NCBI RefSeq assembly: GCF_003597395.2
Contig: NC_133772.1
Location: forward strand, 136,831,545 to 136,895,544
DNA: 64,000 bases
Direction of reading: 5' to 3'
Origin: Chelonoidis abingdonii
Taxonomy: Eukaryota > Chordata > Testudines > Testudinidae
Positions 31,705 to 43,530 of the stretch are shown one piece after another (positions within the stretch are counted from its first letter, which is position 1; each line of letters opens with the position of its first letter). A model generated the notes under the pieces. It was not told the origin of the DNA, did not search any database, and saw nothing but the letters and a program-made list of their open reading frames with translations. The translations under genes were made by a program, and so were the position numbers.

Positions 31705-32490
31705 ATCATAGAGTCACTGAACCTAAGCATTCAGAGAGAGAATAGAAAATGTACTCTATGCACAGTCCTGCTTGGGTAGGGAGAGAACTGGTCTTTTCAA
31801 AGTATCCCAAGTAATAGCGTTTCCTCTACCTCCTCTTTCCACTTCCATGATTATCGTTCTAATGCAGCTCACTGGCAGGGAATTTTCCCTTTCTCAATTT
31901 CAACTCATTCTATAGCTCTCTAAATATAGTGTCTCTGCCCCTGTTTACACCCTTCAGATACTTGTAGACTGCTGCCCCCACCCCACATTGTCATCCCTTA
32001 CGCAAGCTCAATTTAAATCTCTCTTAGCCTTCATAAGTCACCCTCCCACCCAGCACCCTAGTCATGTCCGTTGTTCTTCTTCGAGTGTTGCAAATCAATA
32101 TATATTTGACAATGTAGTGCCAACACATTAATATTCCAGCAGTTGTTGAACCATGCTTCTTAAGGTGGTACCACTGTGTATGCAGCTGAGAATTGCATTG
32201 GCCTTTTTTTCCAAGCTAAACTGCACTGTAAAGTCATGCCTAATTAGCTGAGAAGTATTGGCCCTCACTCTTTTAAAGCATTCTGCCATGCAGTGTCTTT
32301 TGGATGATTTTTCTTCAACTATATTAGCCTGTATTATCCCAGTTATGTTATTTCCCGGCCATATTACTAATCTCTTTAGGTGCCATTGGGTTATTTCTCT
32401 GTTCTCAGTGGCATCTGCAACTCCTCCTAATTTAGGATCATTAATGAGCTGTTTACTACTCTACACACTGTGCACTTCCTCTGCACTATT
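31705..32490 (-). mobile_element. Diverged CR1 LINE 3' part
   Basis: ATCATAGAGTCACTGAACCT marks the 3' terminus. TTCAGATACTTGTAGACTGC, AATTTAAATCTCTCTTAGCC, CTTCATAAGTCACC and GAATTGCATTGGCCTTTTTT follow the reverse CR1 order. It is highly diverged. The right limit is uncertain. Confidence 0.65.
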
Positions 32491-33210
32491 TACAATTCAT
32501 AGCCTGCCTTTGCTTCCCTCCTACCTCTTCTTCCTCTTCCCCATGCTCATTTCCAAGTCTCTTTTCTTTTTTATATCATGACACACACACTCTGCTAAAA
32601 ACAGAAAATTCAACAAATTATGTCCTTCAAGTACTACTAGTCAATGATCGCCCAGGGTGACGATAAAGGATAAACCCATTGGTTGAAGCAGAGAGAAGGA
32701 TATTCAGCATACTTTTCTTGATGGGTTTCTATTTTGATTTCCATTTGCATTGGTTGGTTCACTGTAACCTGCCGGCTGGCTCCCCGTTCACTCAGACACT
32801 GTATTCAGTGCATTAGGGGGGGGGAAACATACAGCCTGCAGAAATCGGGTGCCAATTTTTGTTTTCTCTCTCACCTTTAACAAGGTGAGAAAACTGCATA
32901 TATGGTCTCAGACCAGGCAAACCAAAAGCTAATCCAGAACTGGTTTTGCACTCCTCTGCCCATTTGAAACCACACAGCAAATCATTCCCAACTTGAAATC
33001 TGACATTCTAAGTCCATTAATTGTATTTTCCTTCCCTCTGCACTCAGTGTTTTATTGTTAATCATGGCCTTCAGCATCCAGTTTGCCAAGTACTTCTAGA
33101 TTTCCAGCAAAGCATTGTCTGGATTCAGAGTACTTGATGCTCGGAAGAATGTTAGAGGAGATACTAGGAATGCAGATTTGGTAACGTTTAATTTGGTGCA
33201 AGGAGATACT
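32491..33210. other. Unassigned stretch, no gene seen
   Basis: A short G-run lies at about 32816-32824. Nothing else is recognised. Confidence 0.5.
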
Positions 33211-33559
33211 GTCTAGGACAGTGGTTCCCAAACTTGTTCTGCCGCTTGTGCAGGGAAAGCCCCTGGTGGGCTTGGCCGGTTTGTTTACCTGCCCTGTCTG
33301 CAGGTTCGGCCGATCGCAGCTCCCACTGGCAGTGGTTCGCTGCTCCAGGCCAATTGGGACTGCTGGAAGCAGCACGGGCCAAGGGATCTACTGGTTGCCA
33401 CTTCCCGCTGCTCCCATTGGTCTGGAGCGGCGAACCGCTGCCAGTAGGAACCACAATCAGCCAAACCTGCGGACGCGGCAGGTAAACAAACCGGCTTGGC
33501 CCACGAGGGGCTTTCCCTGCACAAGTGGTGGAACAAGTTTGGGAACCACTGGTCTAGGA
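33211..33559. mobile_element. Palindromic hAT element, exact 8-bp duplication
   Basis: The 333-bp element at 33219-33551 starts CAGTGGTTCCCAAACTTGTT and ends AACAAGTTTGGGAACCACTG, exact inverted ends. Flanks are GTCTAGGA at 33211-33218 and 33552-33559. Much of the interior is also palindromic (GGTTCGCTGCTCCAGGCCAA against a right-arm TTGGTCTGGAGCGGCGAACC). Frames open on both strands reflect this GC-rich palindrome and are not genes. The intact ends suggest a comparatively young insertion. Confidence 0.95.
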
Positions 33560-34182
33560 GAACAGAAGAGTCAGTTATGGATTTATAGGGAAAATACACA
33601 AAGCTATGTTTAAAACTGTTGTCTTTGGAAGATAGTGCTTCCAAGTATTTTCTTCCCTTAGGGGAGGTATTACTGGTGGTGCAGAAGAAGCTTGCAAACC
33701 TCTTAGAGACTAAAGATCCACAGAAAGTCCTTGCCAAAACCCCCACAGGTGGGAGACACTCTGTGTACCATCCTGGATTCTACCATTTCTTCCAACCCAG
33801 TCGGCTCCTTGGCCATCCTGCTGTCCATCTTCCAGCCCATAGTTATGCAGTCTAGGGCTTCTTTTTCTCTGGAAGAGGGAAGCTGTGCATTTGTGTTGCT
33901 CTGAAAGCAACTGCCCACCATGGTGCTGTCTACTGGAAATAACATCGATATCAAAGGAGAATATACTGCACTGAATGGCTGTCCCCTCCAGCAAGCCACA
34001 CTCCCTGAAAATACAGGGACTCAAACTCATTGTTCAGTGGATGACATGCTGCTGGCATTGGATGGTAGCACATGGTACGGCTGCAGCTTTCCTCCTCCTA
34101 TTCACCTTGGTCACATTGTGTTGAGAGATATTTGTGCATTTGCTCACCTATGTAAAATAGTGCAGAGAGTAATATAGGGCTA
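33560..34182. other. Unassigned stretch, no gene seen
   Basis: Open frames of up to 106 codons on both strands (33619-34177) have no recognisable domain. Confidence 0.5.
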
Positions 34183-34290
34183 ATATTTATTATTTCTACT
34201 GCCGTAGTGCCTAAGGACCCCAAACAAGGGTCAGAGACCCATTGTACAAGGGATGGTATCCTTTTCTAGAGAACTTAAATCTTATGTTAT
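34183..34290 (-). mobile_element. MIR/L2-like tail
   Basis: ATATTTATTATTTCTACTGC, then CGTAGTGCCTAAGGACCCC, then ACCCATTGTACAAGG match the reverse tail of the 7899-8221 element. Confidence 0.65.
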
Positions 34291-35376
34291 TGACAGTAGG
34301 CGATAGGTGAACCGACAGACAAATGGGGAAGAGGGATGGAGTACAAGGTAACTGTAGAAACTGGTGCATTTGCATCAGAGATCTCAACAGTCAGGTGGCC
34401 AACCTAGCCTATGCCAGATAGGAGTGAGTTGCAGGCATCGTGAGAGAGACACATTTTAAAAGGTGGGATTTAAGAGAGGACAAGGGGGTGGGCTTTGTGA
34501 ATTTTAGTAAGGAGACCTTTCTAGTCATGGGAAAAAACTTTCAGAAATTAAGGACATCAGATAGCTATGAGGCCAGCTACTCTATCCCTCTAGAAGTGCA
34601 GGTGTATCCCTATGCTACAGCTTCTCACACAGTTTAGTGGGTAGAAAACAAGACCACTGGATCTTACTCATTTTAAATGTTCTCACTTTTTTAAAATCAC
34701 GGATCCATAATACAACATCAGAGGGCTGGGTAGAGCACTTATAAATAAAAATAGCTCTACAGCCAGTATATTTAAGGCCCTTGAATGGTATCTCTGACAT
34801 AATTCATCCTAAGCCCGTAAGACGGGGTAGAGTGTTGTTTGTTAAAGGAATGTGTATTGTGCTGATAACGGGTAGTGCTGACATGCTAAAGAGCGAGGAG
34901 TGATATTACAAAACTGAAAGCAAGGATCAGGTGTGAAAAGGAATATGAAGGGAGATGTTATGTTGTATGGGGGAAGAGGAGTGAAATAGCTTCATGATAA
35001 GTGTGATTATAATGGGGCATTCCCAGCTTTTATTCTGTCTTCAATATCTAAAGTTGTAGGAGGTTTTCACAATTCATCTTCCACTCTCTGAAGTTTGATT
35101 TTTAAAATTTCTTCATTGTTAGTGTAACATATGGAACAGAGGCATGAGTTGCGGAACATTTGGAATGGAGCCTGAGTGTGTTTAGGATATGTCTGGAAAA
35201 GGTACCATTATCTGTCCATCTAAAGTTATTTCAGACAAGCAAGTTATCTGCCCATTTTGGCGCAGTGCAAAATGAAAATACGGAGTAACAAGTCATAAGG
35301 CCCAAGAAAGAGCAGCTGAAGATCATCCTTTTTGGTATTCAGAAATGTAAGTCAGACATTACAATATGTGCCTTGT
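34291..35376. other. Unassigned stretch, no gene seen
   Basis: Nothing recognised. Confidence 0.5.
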
Positions 35377-35849
35377 ACATAAGAGCGGCCACACTGGATC
35401 AGACTAAAGGTCCATCTAGCCTCGTATCAGATCTCCTGACAGTGGCCAGTGCCAGGAGCTTCAGAGGGAATGAACAAAACAGGTAATCATCAAGTGATCC
35501 ATCCCCTGTCACCTATTCCCAGCTTCTGGCAAATAGAGGGGCTACGGACAATTCAGATCATGATTTTCAATCCCTGCCCATCCTGGCTAAAAGCCATTGA
35601 TGGGCCTATCCTCCTTGAACTTGTTATAGTCTTGGCCTTCACAACATCCTTTGGCAATGAGTTCCACAGGTTGACTGCGTTGTGTGAAGAAATACTTCCT
35701 TTTGTTTGGGTGACCTCTAGTTCTTGTGTTATGAGAACGAATAAATAACAACTCCTTATTTACTTTCTCCACACCATTCATGATTTTATAGACCTCTACC
35801 CTCCCCCTGTTAGTGTAAAAACAAAACAAAACTGACACTGCACATTGAG
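35377..35849 (-). mobile_element. CR1 LINE, 3' part (split by LTR)
   Basis: The sequence has AGCGGCCACACTGGATCAG, GAGGGAATGAACAAAACAGG, AATCATCAAGTGATCCATCC, GTTCCACAGGTTGACTGCG, TGTGAAGAAATACTTCCTTT and a CACACCATTCATG block. It then jumps (internal deletion near 35815-35830) to CTGACACTGCACATTGAG, after which the LTR at 35854 begins. The CR1 resumes at 36987. Confidence 0.92.
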
Positions 35850-36990
35850 GGATAGTAACCATGCCTCAGTGGGTCACAACTGAGGATACCAAATTTGGGA
35901 CAAACTGCTGAGAAATAGGGCAGATACACCCCAAGGCTGGTGGTTAATCTCCCGTAGGATATACCAAGCCAGCAACAAAAGTAAACTTCTGTTTTACCAC
36001 ACTGGTTAACAAGAAGTCATAAAAAGTAGTTTCCTCAGGCATTCCAGTCTTTATATTACTACCGAAAATACTAGACATAAAGATGAATGGTTCTTTAAAA
36101 CCAATCTCTTCAAGTAAAAGGTTCTTCTGATCCCAAAGGACCAGCCACACACTCAGGTCACTATATAGCTTAGGTCTTAGCCCAAAAATCACACTGAGGA
36201 GAATCCTTTAGTATCTGAAATCTAAAAGTATATTCATAAAAAGAAGAAAAGATAAGTTTAAATTGGTTAAAGGAATCAAATACATACAATAATTGCAATG
36301 TTCTTGGTTCAGGCTTGCAGCAGTGATGGGATAAACTGCTGGCTTAAGTCAAGTCTGTGGCTGCTTCCAAATCATTGGAAGGTCCTCAGTTCCTTGGTTA
36401 GAATGCTCCCATTAGTATAAGTTCATAGTCCAGAGGCTGGAGCAGAAAAGAGGCTACAGCAGGAAAGAGGCAAAATGGAGGTGTTTCCAGTGCCTTTTAT
36501 ATCTTCTGCCATGTGGAGGGAAATCCATTGTTTCAAACAAAGCCCTCAGCACAACTAGTAGAAACTCACAGGTGACAAGACGGGGTTTGGAATTACATGA
36601 GCGAGTCACATATCCATGCATATTTTTGTTTAGTCACAGCAGGAAAGTCCATTATCTGTAGATGGGTGTCTCCCATGGTCCATTGTGAGTTAAGTATCCT
36701 TTTGAGGGGCCACACAATTTGAATAGTCTCTCCAAGATGTGCTGGCTAGCTACCTTGTGGGCATTACCCCAGGAGCAAACATTTGAAAATCCAGGTATAG
36801 AGCCAATATTTATAACATCAAATACAAAAAATGATACATGCATATGGATAGCATAATCATAACCAGCAAATTGACCTTTTCATAGACATCTTACATGTCA
36901 CATTTTGTACAAGATTTGTTGTTAATATATAACAGTGTTTGCAACAATGATCCATACGGTTGTATTTTAATCAGATAACATATCAAGGAT
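35850..36990. mobile_element. LTR element inserted into a CR1
   Basis: A 1133-bp insertion spans 35854-36986. GGAT flanks it at 35850-35853 and 36987-36990, or 5 bp if one mismatch is allowed (GGGAT/AGGAT). I recognise long stretches as a turtle LTR family: ACCCCAAGGCTGGTGGTTAA, AGTAAACTTCTGTTTTACC, CCAAAGGACCAGCCACAC and TTGCAACAATGATCCATACG. The terminal dinucleotides are not TG/CA and look eroded. No internal retroviral genes are attached, so a solo LTR is likely. Confidence 0.7.
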
Positions 36991-37130
36991 GTTTTCAGAG
37001 ATCTATCCACAATGACTCCAAAATCTTTTGTGAGAGGAAACAGCTAATTTAGATCCCATCATTTTACATGTATAATTGGGATTGTGTTTTCCAAGGTGCA
37101 CGATTTCCCCCATCTTGGCAACCTTCTGGA
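36991..37130 (-). mobile_element. CR1 LINE, continuation after LTR
   Basis: GTTTTCAGAGATCTATCCAC, then AACAGCTAATTTAGATCCC, then AATTGGGATTGTGTTTTCC continue the minus CR1 in register with 35849. Confidence 0.85.
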
Positions 37131-38619
37131 TTTGATTTCACCTGCCTGCCACTTTAAGCAATACTAGAAGATGGAGAGAAATTAACAAGATAAATGCAAT
37201 AATGCATTTGTGATTCCTTAGTGCAGTTACGGCTGTTCCTCCCCTTTGATTTTCAGTGCTCCTAGGCAAGGATATCTTATGTGGAAGTTATTCAATTTCA
37301 ATAATATATTTAGTGTGGGGAGAAGGATTTTCAAAAAGCACTGAGCATTGGCCAAAAATCTACTCCCTTCCAATGAAAATGCCAGCTCGACTGTCATAAC
37401 AATGTTTTAGAAAACAGTTTTCAGTTTTCATAGCCAATACCTCTCATTAGCAGTTCTCAGATATGAGCTGGAGGTCATCAGTGTTCTCCAGTGCCCCACC
37501 TGACAGCCAATAGAATGAAGTGTTTGAGAATCAGGCCATGAAGTCTCAGAGTGGAAGGGGCCACAAAAGGCTCTCATAGGGTGGTCCTCTGAATGAAAAG
37601 ATTAGACATTTGTTTCTTTAATACACCCATGCACACACAAGCAACCATCCTCCAAATACTTATGTGAAGAAAAACCCATTCACATGGAAGTTCTCCAACA
37701 GCAATCAACAAGGGAGTATGAACGTGGCTGAATCAAACAGCAACTCAGCTCACACTAATGCTCATTAACTCTGCTTTGCATTGTTCAAACAGGTCTACTT
37801 TTGAGTCAGAATGCACAGGGGAAAAAAGGATAAAAAGATGGCTGAACACAAAAGACTGATCGCAACAAAGCAGTTGCTAACGAATGCTGAGAAGAATGGC
37901 AGTTATCAGACAGACGTCTTTCTCGCTGGCCCCGAGGGCTGTTACACTAACTTGATAGCCTGCTGCATTTATTTAGTAGAATGAACAAGATAAAAAGACC
38001 TCGGAGTTGGATGCCAAGGCAGCCTTTAAAAACACCATTGACTTGCAACTTGCAAGCTGGGACTCGTTTTGCAAGTTCAACCTCTGTTCAGATAGGATCA
38101 GGGAATGTCTCTGGACTGCATCGCTTCCTTCACAGAGTCCTGCCAAATATGCTCTGCCCACAGTGCAGTCCAGACCCGTCTGATGATATTTCTTCTAGTT
38201 TTACTAAAGTATGCTTGGCCCTGCTTCCACAATACCTGGGGCAATGGTTATAATAAAAGTGCTGCATACAGGCTGTGGGTGGGTGTGCACAGCGGTTGGG
38301 AGTCCAGGCACGCGAAAAAGAAAGAGCTTCCTAATTACAGTATATAAATCAAGAAACAAAAATCACGCCGATTCTCTGATTGTTCTCCCTATCTCTGCTT
38401 CTGCAACACACCCACATCCTAGCCCCAATGTCTGCCAGAAGAGACGATAGGTTTTCCCCACATTGTTTCATCTTCTTATCCGACACCCTGAGTGATGCAC
38501 GTGGAAATTAGGCACAGACTTTGTGGTTTCAGGCTATAGAAAGTGTTGTGCGTTCAGAGCAGCCAAATCTACTGCAACATCTTCCATGGTTTTACCTTTG
38601 AACGGAAGTGAGAGCAGAG
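37131..38619. other. Unassigned stretch, no gene seen
   Basis: Nothing recognised. Frames at 37973-38450 are short and lack domains. Confidence 0.5.
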
Positions 38620-38715
38620 ACGCCCAAGTTTCCAAAAAGTGACCAATAATTTGGGGACCTCCAAGTTTTGAGGTCTCAACTTGGGACACCTAGGGATAGA
38701 ATTAATAGTGATCAT
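38620..38715. repeat. Old amniote repeat
   Basis: GTTTCCAAAAAGTGACC then GTCTCAACTTGGGACACCTA is the TTGAGACACCTAGG family also seen at 59170. Confidence 0.6.
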
Positions 38716-40586
38716 TAGTGATGGACCCTATTGGTTTTAAACAAACTAACAACCATAGTGTTGATGCTAGCAATTGGCCCTAAACTTGCCTTCAAGAGTT
38801 GGACAAAAGTTGGCTTTGGCTCAAGCATGCTGACTCAATGGTGGTGTTTTTTTCCTGCAAATACCATACCATAGTTCCGAGTAAGGAAAAAACCCAGAGA
38901 GGAGCCTCTTGACTGGAGTTACACACATGCATGAAAGGAGAAAAGAAACTATTAGACAGATTGACACTTGCAAATGTCATCCTTATTGCTGAAAGCAGAT
39001 GGCTCTCCCACTCCTGTTAACCTTGACCTCCCTTCTGCATTATCGCACTAGCATGTTCCTGACACTCCACAATCACTCCGTGGACACCTCCCTTGTTCCC
39101 TAACAGACTTTTCCCACTGGGTTCCTAAAATAAAGCAGAATGCATCAATGGTGCAAACAGGACAGCATGAGGAGGGTTGCAAAGACAGTTATTGTCCTGG
39201 AAAACCCAGGATTTTCACAAAGCTGAAAAAGTTTCAGACTTGTGACAGCGACTTGAGAGATAAGATGGCTCAGTGTGGTGGGGACATAACGAGTTTACCT
39301 GCCTCTATCTGGAATCCACATAACATTTAACTTCATTATGGATAGGACATCTATCATTGTTGTCCTACTATGGAAGACTTTTTTTTAATTATTATTAAAA
39401 AGTGTACTTGCTTCTTTTCCCCCACACACAGAATACAGATCACCAATCAAATCCGGTAGGAACATTATTGCCAGACCTCTGTAATTAACCCTTTTGTAGA
39501 AGAGCTATATTCAGGCTATAATTATAGTAAGACACCGAGCTGTGGTGGTAATGATATTTTAAGAGTTCCATGTCCTGGTGATCAGCGCTTCAGAGCACTA
39601 TATCTGCTCAGATGACAGTGATACAATATAAAATGGTCAACTTCTCTATGGAGTTTTTTTCTTTCATCTGCTCTTTGTTGCAATTGTAAACCGTGTCCCA
39701 TTTAATCAATCATATTTTTAGGAAGACCTCATTTGAGCTCCGAGGCGAGTCAGACAATATTTGTCAAAGTGATGCATTGTCCTGGAAAGCTCTTCAAAGG
39801 GGTTTCTTCCTGTGCCCTTCAAAGAATGCTCCCCACCCGTGGTCAGCGTATAGCAGGTTCAGTGCTTTAGGTACTCCAAGCTTTATGAAATGAATTTTAA
39901 GACCTAGTCTCCAGAGAGCTGGAAGAGAAATGTGTTGCCTGGACTAGGTTAGGGTCACCTTACCTCTGACAGAGGAAAATTCTAGTGAGAATCTATGTGC
40001 ACAAATAGAAGGCACAAAAGCAGCTATATAATTGCCTCAAGATGAGTGCAGGTGTGTCGATATTAGCCATATGATCATTGGCAGAAATAGGAAGGAGCCT
40101 GGAGAATGTTTGAGAGGCTTCCCTTGTGACTTGTGCCATGTGAGCGATGGGCACCTGCAGAAGGTCTAAGAACATCAAAGATGGGCAATTCAAGAGTGCT
40201 GCAGGGATTTGGGTACCATTTGAAAGTCAGTGGGACTTGTGCTTAAGTGTTCTATAAAATCCCAACTCAAATCTATATCCGCTTTGTTTTCACATAACCC
40301 CCTTTAAAGTCCTGACTCCCTTTCCTATTGTCTCCTCAGCACATGTCCTTCACATTACACAAACACCACATCAGCATCTTCCCTGGTCCACAGTTATTTC
40401 CCCCTCCCATGGGCCCCCTACCTCTCACTGGCATGTGATAGGCTTCTAGCTTCCAGAGTTTCTCTGGAATTGCCATGATTTGGGGACCTGTGTATTTTGG
40501 TTGATAATTATGACGTTATTATGTTGCTGTACCATGGAAGGCCAGCTTGTTTGTCTATCTGTTGAATCCACCATTGCAAGAAAGGC
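38716..40586. other. Unassigned stretch, no gene seen
   Basis: Nothing recognised. Confidence 0.5.
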
Positions 40587-41365
40587 TGTCACACCTGTGC
40601 CAAACCAGGGCAATAGTGAGTCACCAGAACTCAGTGTTAGTCTGTTCAGGGTGAAACACGTTGGGAGAATGGGCTGTCAAGATGGGAAAAGATACTTTCT
40701 CCTCTTGTCTGATGGGAAGGGGTTAGTGAAGAGAGTAGAAATTCCCCAAACAGGACAAAGAGACAGGTGACTCAGCAGGAGGCTATAAAAGGCCACACAG
40801 GGGAAGACAGTGAGGAGACAAACAGGAAGTTTGGGCAGGAGACGGGAAAGGGATGGATTGGCCAAGGTTAGAGAAGGCTCCATGTTTCAGAACACAAGCC
40901 CTGCACTGCAGCAGAACGAAGGATGCTGGGCAGTCCCAAAGGCCTCTTATTCCAACCCAGAGAACGCTGCAGAGTGGCGAGCAAACTGAGGCAGGGAAGT
41001 GCGTGTAGCATTTATTATTTTTGTATAGACTTATGTAGGTATTGTGTTATTAGAGAAAGAGCAACAATATGTTATGTGCTACACTTTATGTACCCCTGAA
41101 GAGATAACCCAGAATGCTCACATCTTTGGGTGGAGTTCAGAGAGGGTGTGTTTACAGTTATGGGCCAGCATTGGTTCCATGAACTGTGCAGCATGGTCTA
41201 AACATTCAGGAGTGGGTGCCAGATAGAAGATCCTGAGCCAGGGGTAGTGACTTCACTCTCTGCAGAATCTGAAAGCTAAAACCTATGAGATTTGGCGGTT
41301 GGGTTCCCTCACAGCAGTCTGGTTAGTGGCCAATAGGAGGTGCTTGACCAGACTTGTGACAGTAA
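40587..41365 (+). mobile_element. Possible LTR with promoter, boundaries unproven
   Basis: A block from about TGTCACACC (40588) to TTGTGACA (about 41363) has inverted TG...CA-type ends and a promoter-like core at 40768-40790. A 5-bp duplication is not found at these limits. I cannot name a family. An isolated promoter-like sequence remains possible. Confidence 0.3.
40768..40790 (+). promoter_or_regulatory. AP-1-like site and TATA box
   Basis: TGACTCAGCA (AP-1/MARE-like) at 40768-40777 precedes TATAAAA at 40784-40790 by only a few bases. The spacing is short but plausible for an LTR promoter. Confidence 0.4.
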
Positions 41366-42071
41366 CATACCCTCCTTTAGACCCAACACATTCCCTCCCT
41401 GTACACTAAGGTGAAATTTCAGGGCCAGGCATAAAATCCTACAAGATCAAAAGGATGGCTGTCATTCTGGAGACACCAGAATTGCTGTTCCACATAGTGC
41501 TGTTTTTAATGATCAAGTTGTGACAACATGAGATAAACGATGCCTGGGAAGCCGCTGAATGCTCATAACAGCTCACAAGCAGACATGCCAAATCCGTGGA
41601 AAAAAATGCAGAAACTGGGCTTGTTTTTGGCTTAATTGGCTTGTGAGTTGCTTGTTGGCTAGTAGTTTCTTGCAATTTGTTGCTTCTTTTTTTGATCAGC
41701 TCCTGGCAAGCATGGGTGAGAGAGTCAGGGGTGCACAGCAGGCCCATCACAGTCCCCAGACAGCATATCGGGGAGATCCAGTCACAGAGTGTTGGGGTTC
41801 TTAGGGATTGGCTTGTTTTGAAGTGGGATTAGCTTGATTTTTGGCTTTTTGTGAAAGTCAGGATGTTTATTGACCATGTGAGCACAGCTGCCAACTTTCA
41901 CAAGTCCACTATAGCTAGACAGAATCGAATCCAAGTTATGAGGACGAGACTTCCAGGTGCCATAAGAGAGCAATACATTATAAGAAGTGAAATTTACACA
42001 AATAAGGTTTTTTTTAAAGGCTAGGGGATCCAATCTAAGAGCTTGGCATGAATAGGGAAACTCAGGCAGAA
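41366..42071. other. Unassigned stretch, T-rich in part
   Basis: A segment with repeated TTGGCTT and TTGTTGGC words at about 41615-41700 may be a DNA-element relic. No gene is recognised. Confidence 0.45.
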
Positions 42072-42165
42072 CTGGCAAAGAGTTCTGTGGCATCTTATAG
42101 ACTAACAAGCGTATTGGAGCATGAGCTTTCGTGGGTGAATACCCACTTCGTCGGACGCAGGCAGA
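42072..42165 (-). mobile_element. Penelope-like 3' end (tentative family)
   Basis: The plus strand has AGTTCTGTGGCATCTTATAG and ACTAACAAGCGTATTGG, the reverse of a TTAGTCTATAAGATGCCAC-type end related to the copy at 12440. The hammerhead-like core follows. Confidence 0.55.
42127..42154 (-). ncRNA. Hammerhead-ribozyme-like core
   Basis: On the minus strand CCGACGA (42148-42154; canonical CUGANGA, with U to C at the second position) is followed by the perfect 6-bp hairpin GTGGGT-ATTC-ACCCAC, then an intact GAAA (42127-42130). Stem III would be the short GC...GC pair. Stem I pairing is weak. Confidence 0.45.
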
Positions 42166-42204
42166 ACTACTTCACACATAGGTAACTACACAAAGAATGG
42201 AGTA

Positions 42205-42545
42205 TTGACAACCCTAAGCATTCAAAATCTTGAGTCAAAAACTCCCCTCTCCCAAACCATGAGATCTTACAAATAAATTGGGGGGAGGGCTGTTTACCTT
42301 CTTGTGGGGGCAGGTTTGTTTGTGGGGAAGAGGAGTTGTTTGGTTTTGGTATTTTTTGGTTTTAGGGTTCATGTTCCCAAGCTTTTTCCACAACCATGTA
42401 GGCTGAAAACTTTTTTTGTTTTTATTAAATGAAAGAGGAGCAAATTGAGGCTTGCGTTTAATAACATGATTCCATGAGCTAGTGTTTTAACGAAAAAACC
42501 CACCAGATATCACAAGACTTGTCAAAGCTGGGCATGTTGTGTTGG
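42205..42545. mobile_element. Short DNA element relic
   Basis: The sequence has ATTGACAACCCTAAGCATTC, ACCATGAGATCTTACAAAT, TTTTAGGGTTCATGTTCCC, CACAACCATGTAGGCTG and AACTTTTTTTGTTTTTATTA. I recognise this order from a turtle repeat with TTGGCAAC-type ends. The right end is eroded. Confidence 0.55.
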
Positions 42546-42830
42546 GGATAGTAATTAAGTGATGGTTACAAGCTCAGACATACATGGTTGGGAATGCAGA
42601 TGTAGCACTCACAAGTAATTGTGTGCAGCTTTGTGCAAGGATAGCCTTTTTCAGTGTAAGTGTCTGTTTCACACAGCAATGGCTAGAATGCCAGTTTTGG
42701 CTCCACCACTCTAAGGCTGGGGACCCTGCCCAGAAGTCAGTAGCACACAGTGATCTGGGTTTCTGGAAAACACTGCAGAAGTGAGCTGTGTGGTTGGATT
42801 CTGACAGGAGGGTCAATAAATGCAACAGCT
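42546..42830. other. Unassigned stretch
   Basis: Nothing recognised. Confidence 0.5.
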
Positions 42831-43530
42831 TGTCACGATCCAACAGTGACGCCAGACAGCAAGTACCAGCCTCAGGGTAGACTGTTAAAAACCAGGGCAC
42901 AAAACTCAAGTTTGTTATCAACCAACTTCACCAAGTACAAACTCCTCAGGCACTTTCACAGACTTCACACGGAACCACAGACAGTCCCTGTGGATATTCC
43001 ACTGTCTTGCCACCCAGGTGAACATTTCTCTGTGATAAATGGTCCCTTACACCAAGAATCAGAGCAATATCCAGCTTACTCCTAATCCAAAAAGATCAGT
43101 CACTAACCCAGCTCAATTGTGCTTTAGGTCATGTAGCAAAGACAATGCTTGTAGCCACTCCTATAGTGAACAATATGAAGATCTAATAAATAGAAAATTT
43201 ACTGGTTTGGGAGAATAGCCCAGAGAAGTGAGAGAAAGCAGGAAGGTGGGAGACGAAGTTTCAGGCTCAGGCATGTTGTCTCCTCTCCCTCCCCCCATTT
43301 CTGAAACTTCTGATACACACATCTCATTGCTCACTGTCTCCTTCTCCCTCTCCCAAGGTTGAGGATTCAAAACAAAGGGCTCCCAACAGCCACAGCTCAT
43401 TAAATTTAAGCAGGCTCCTCAAAGCAAGGATTCCCCTAAAATAAATCACAAGAGCCCCTCCCTGGCATATTCACCCCCTAGTGCCAGAGCAGGTCTAGCA
43501 AATAGATCCATTCAATCCAGGGGGAGAGAG
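42831..43530 (-). mobile_element. Probable LTR-type repeat, limits unknown
   Basis: TGTCACGATCCAAC opens a stretch I loosely recognise as a minus-strand turtle LTR (CACCAAGAATCAGAGCAATA, AGTCACTAACCCAGCTCAAT, TGAAGATCTAATAAATAG). No matching end or duplication was secured, and CAGCT before 42831 reappears only at about 43689 without a CA end. Confidence 0.35.

Noticed and set aside
33221..33746. Overlapping open frames on both strands, 100-150 codons
   Set aside because: The palindromic GC-rich hAT element opens frames on both strands; no domain is present.
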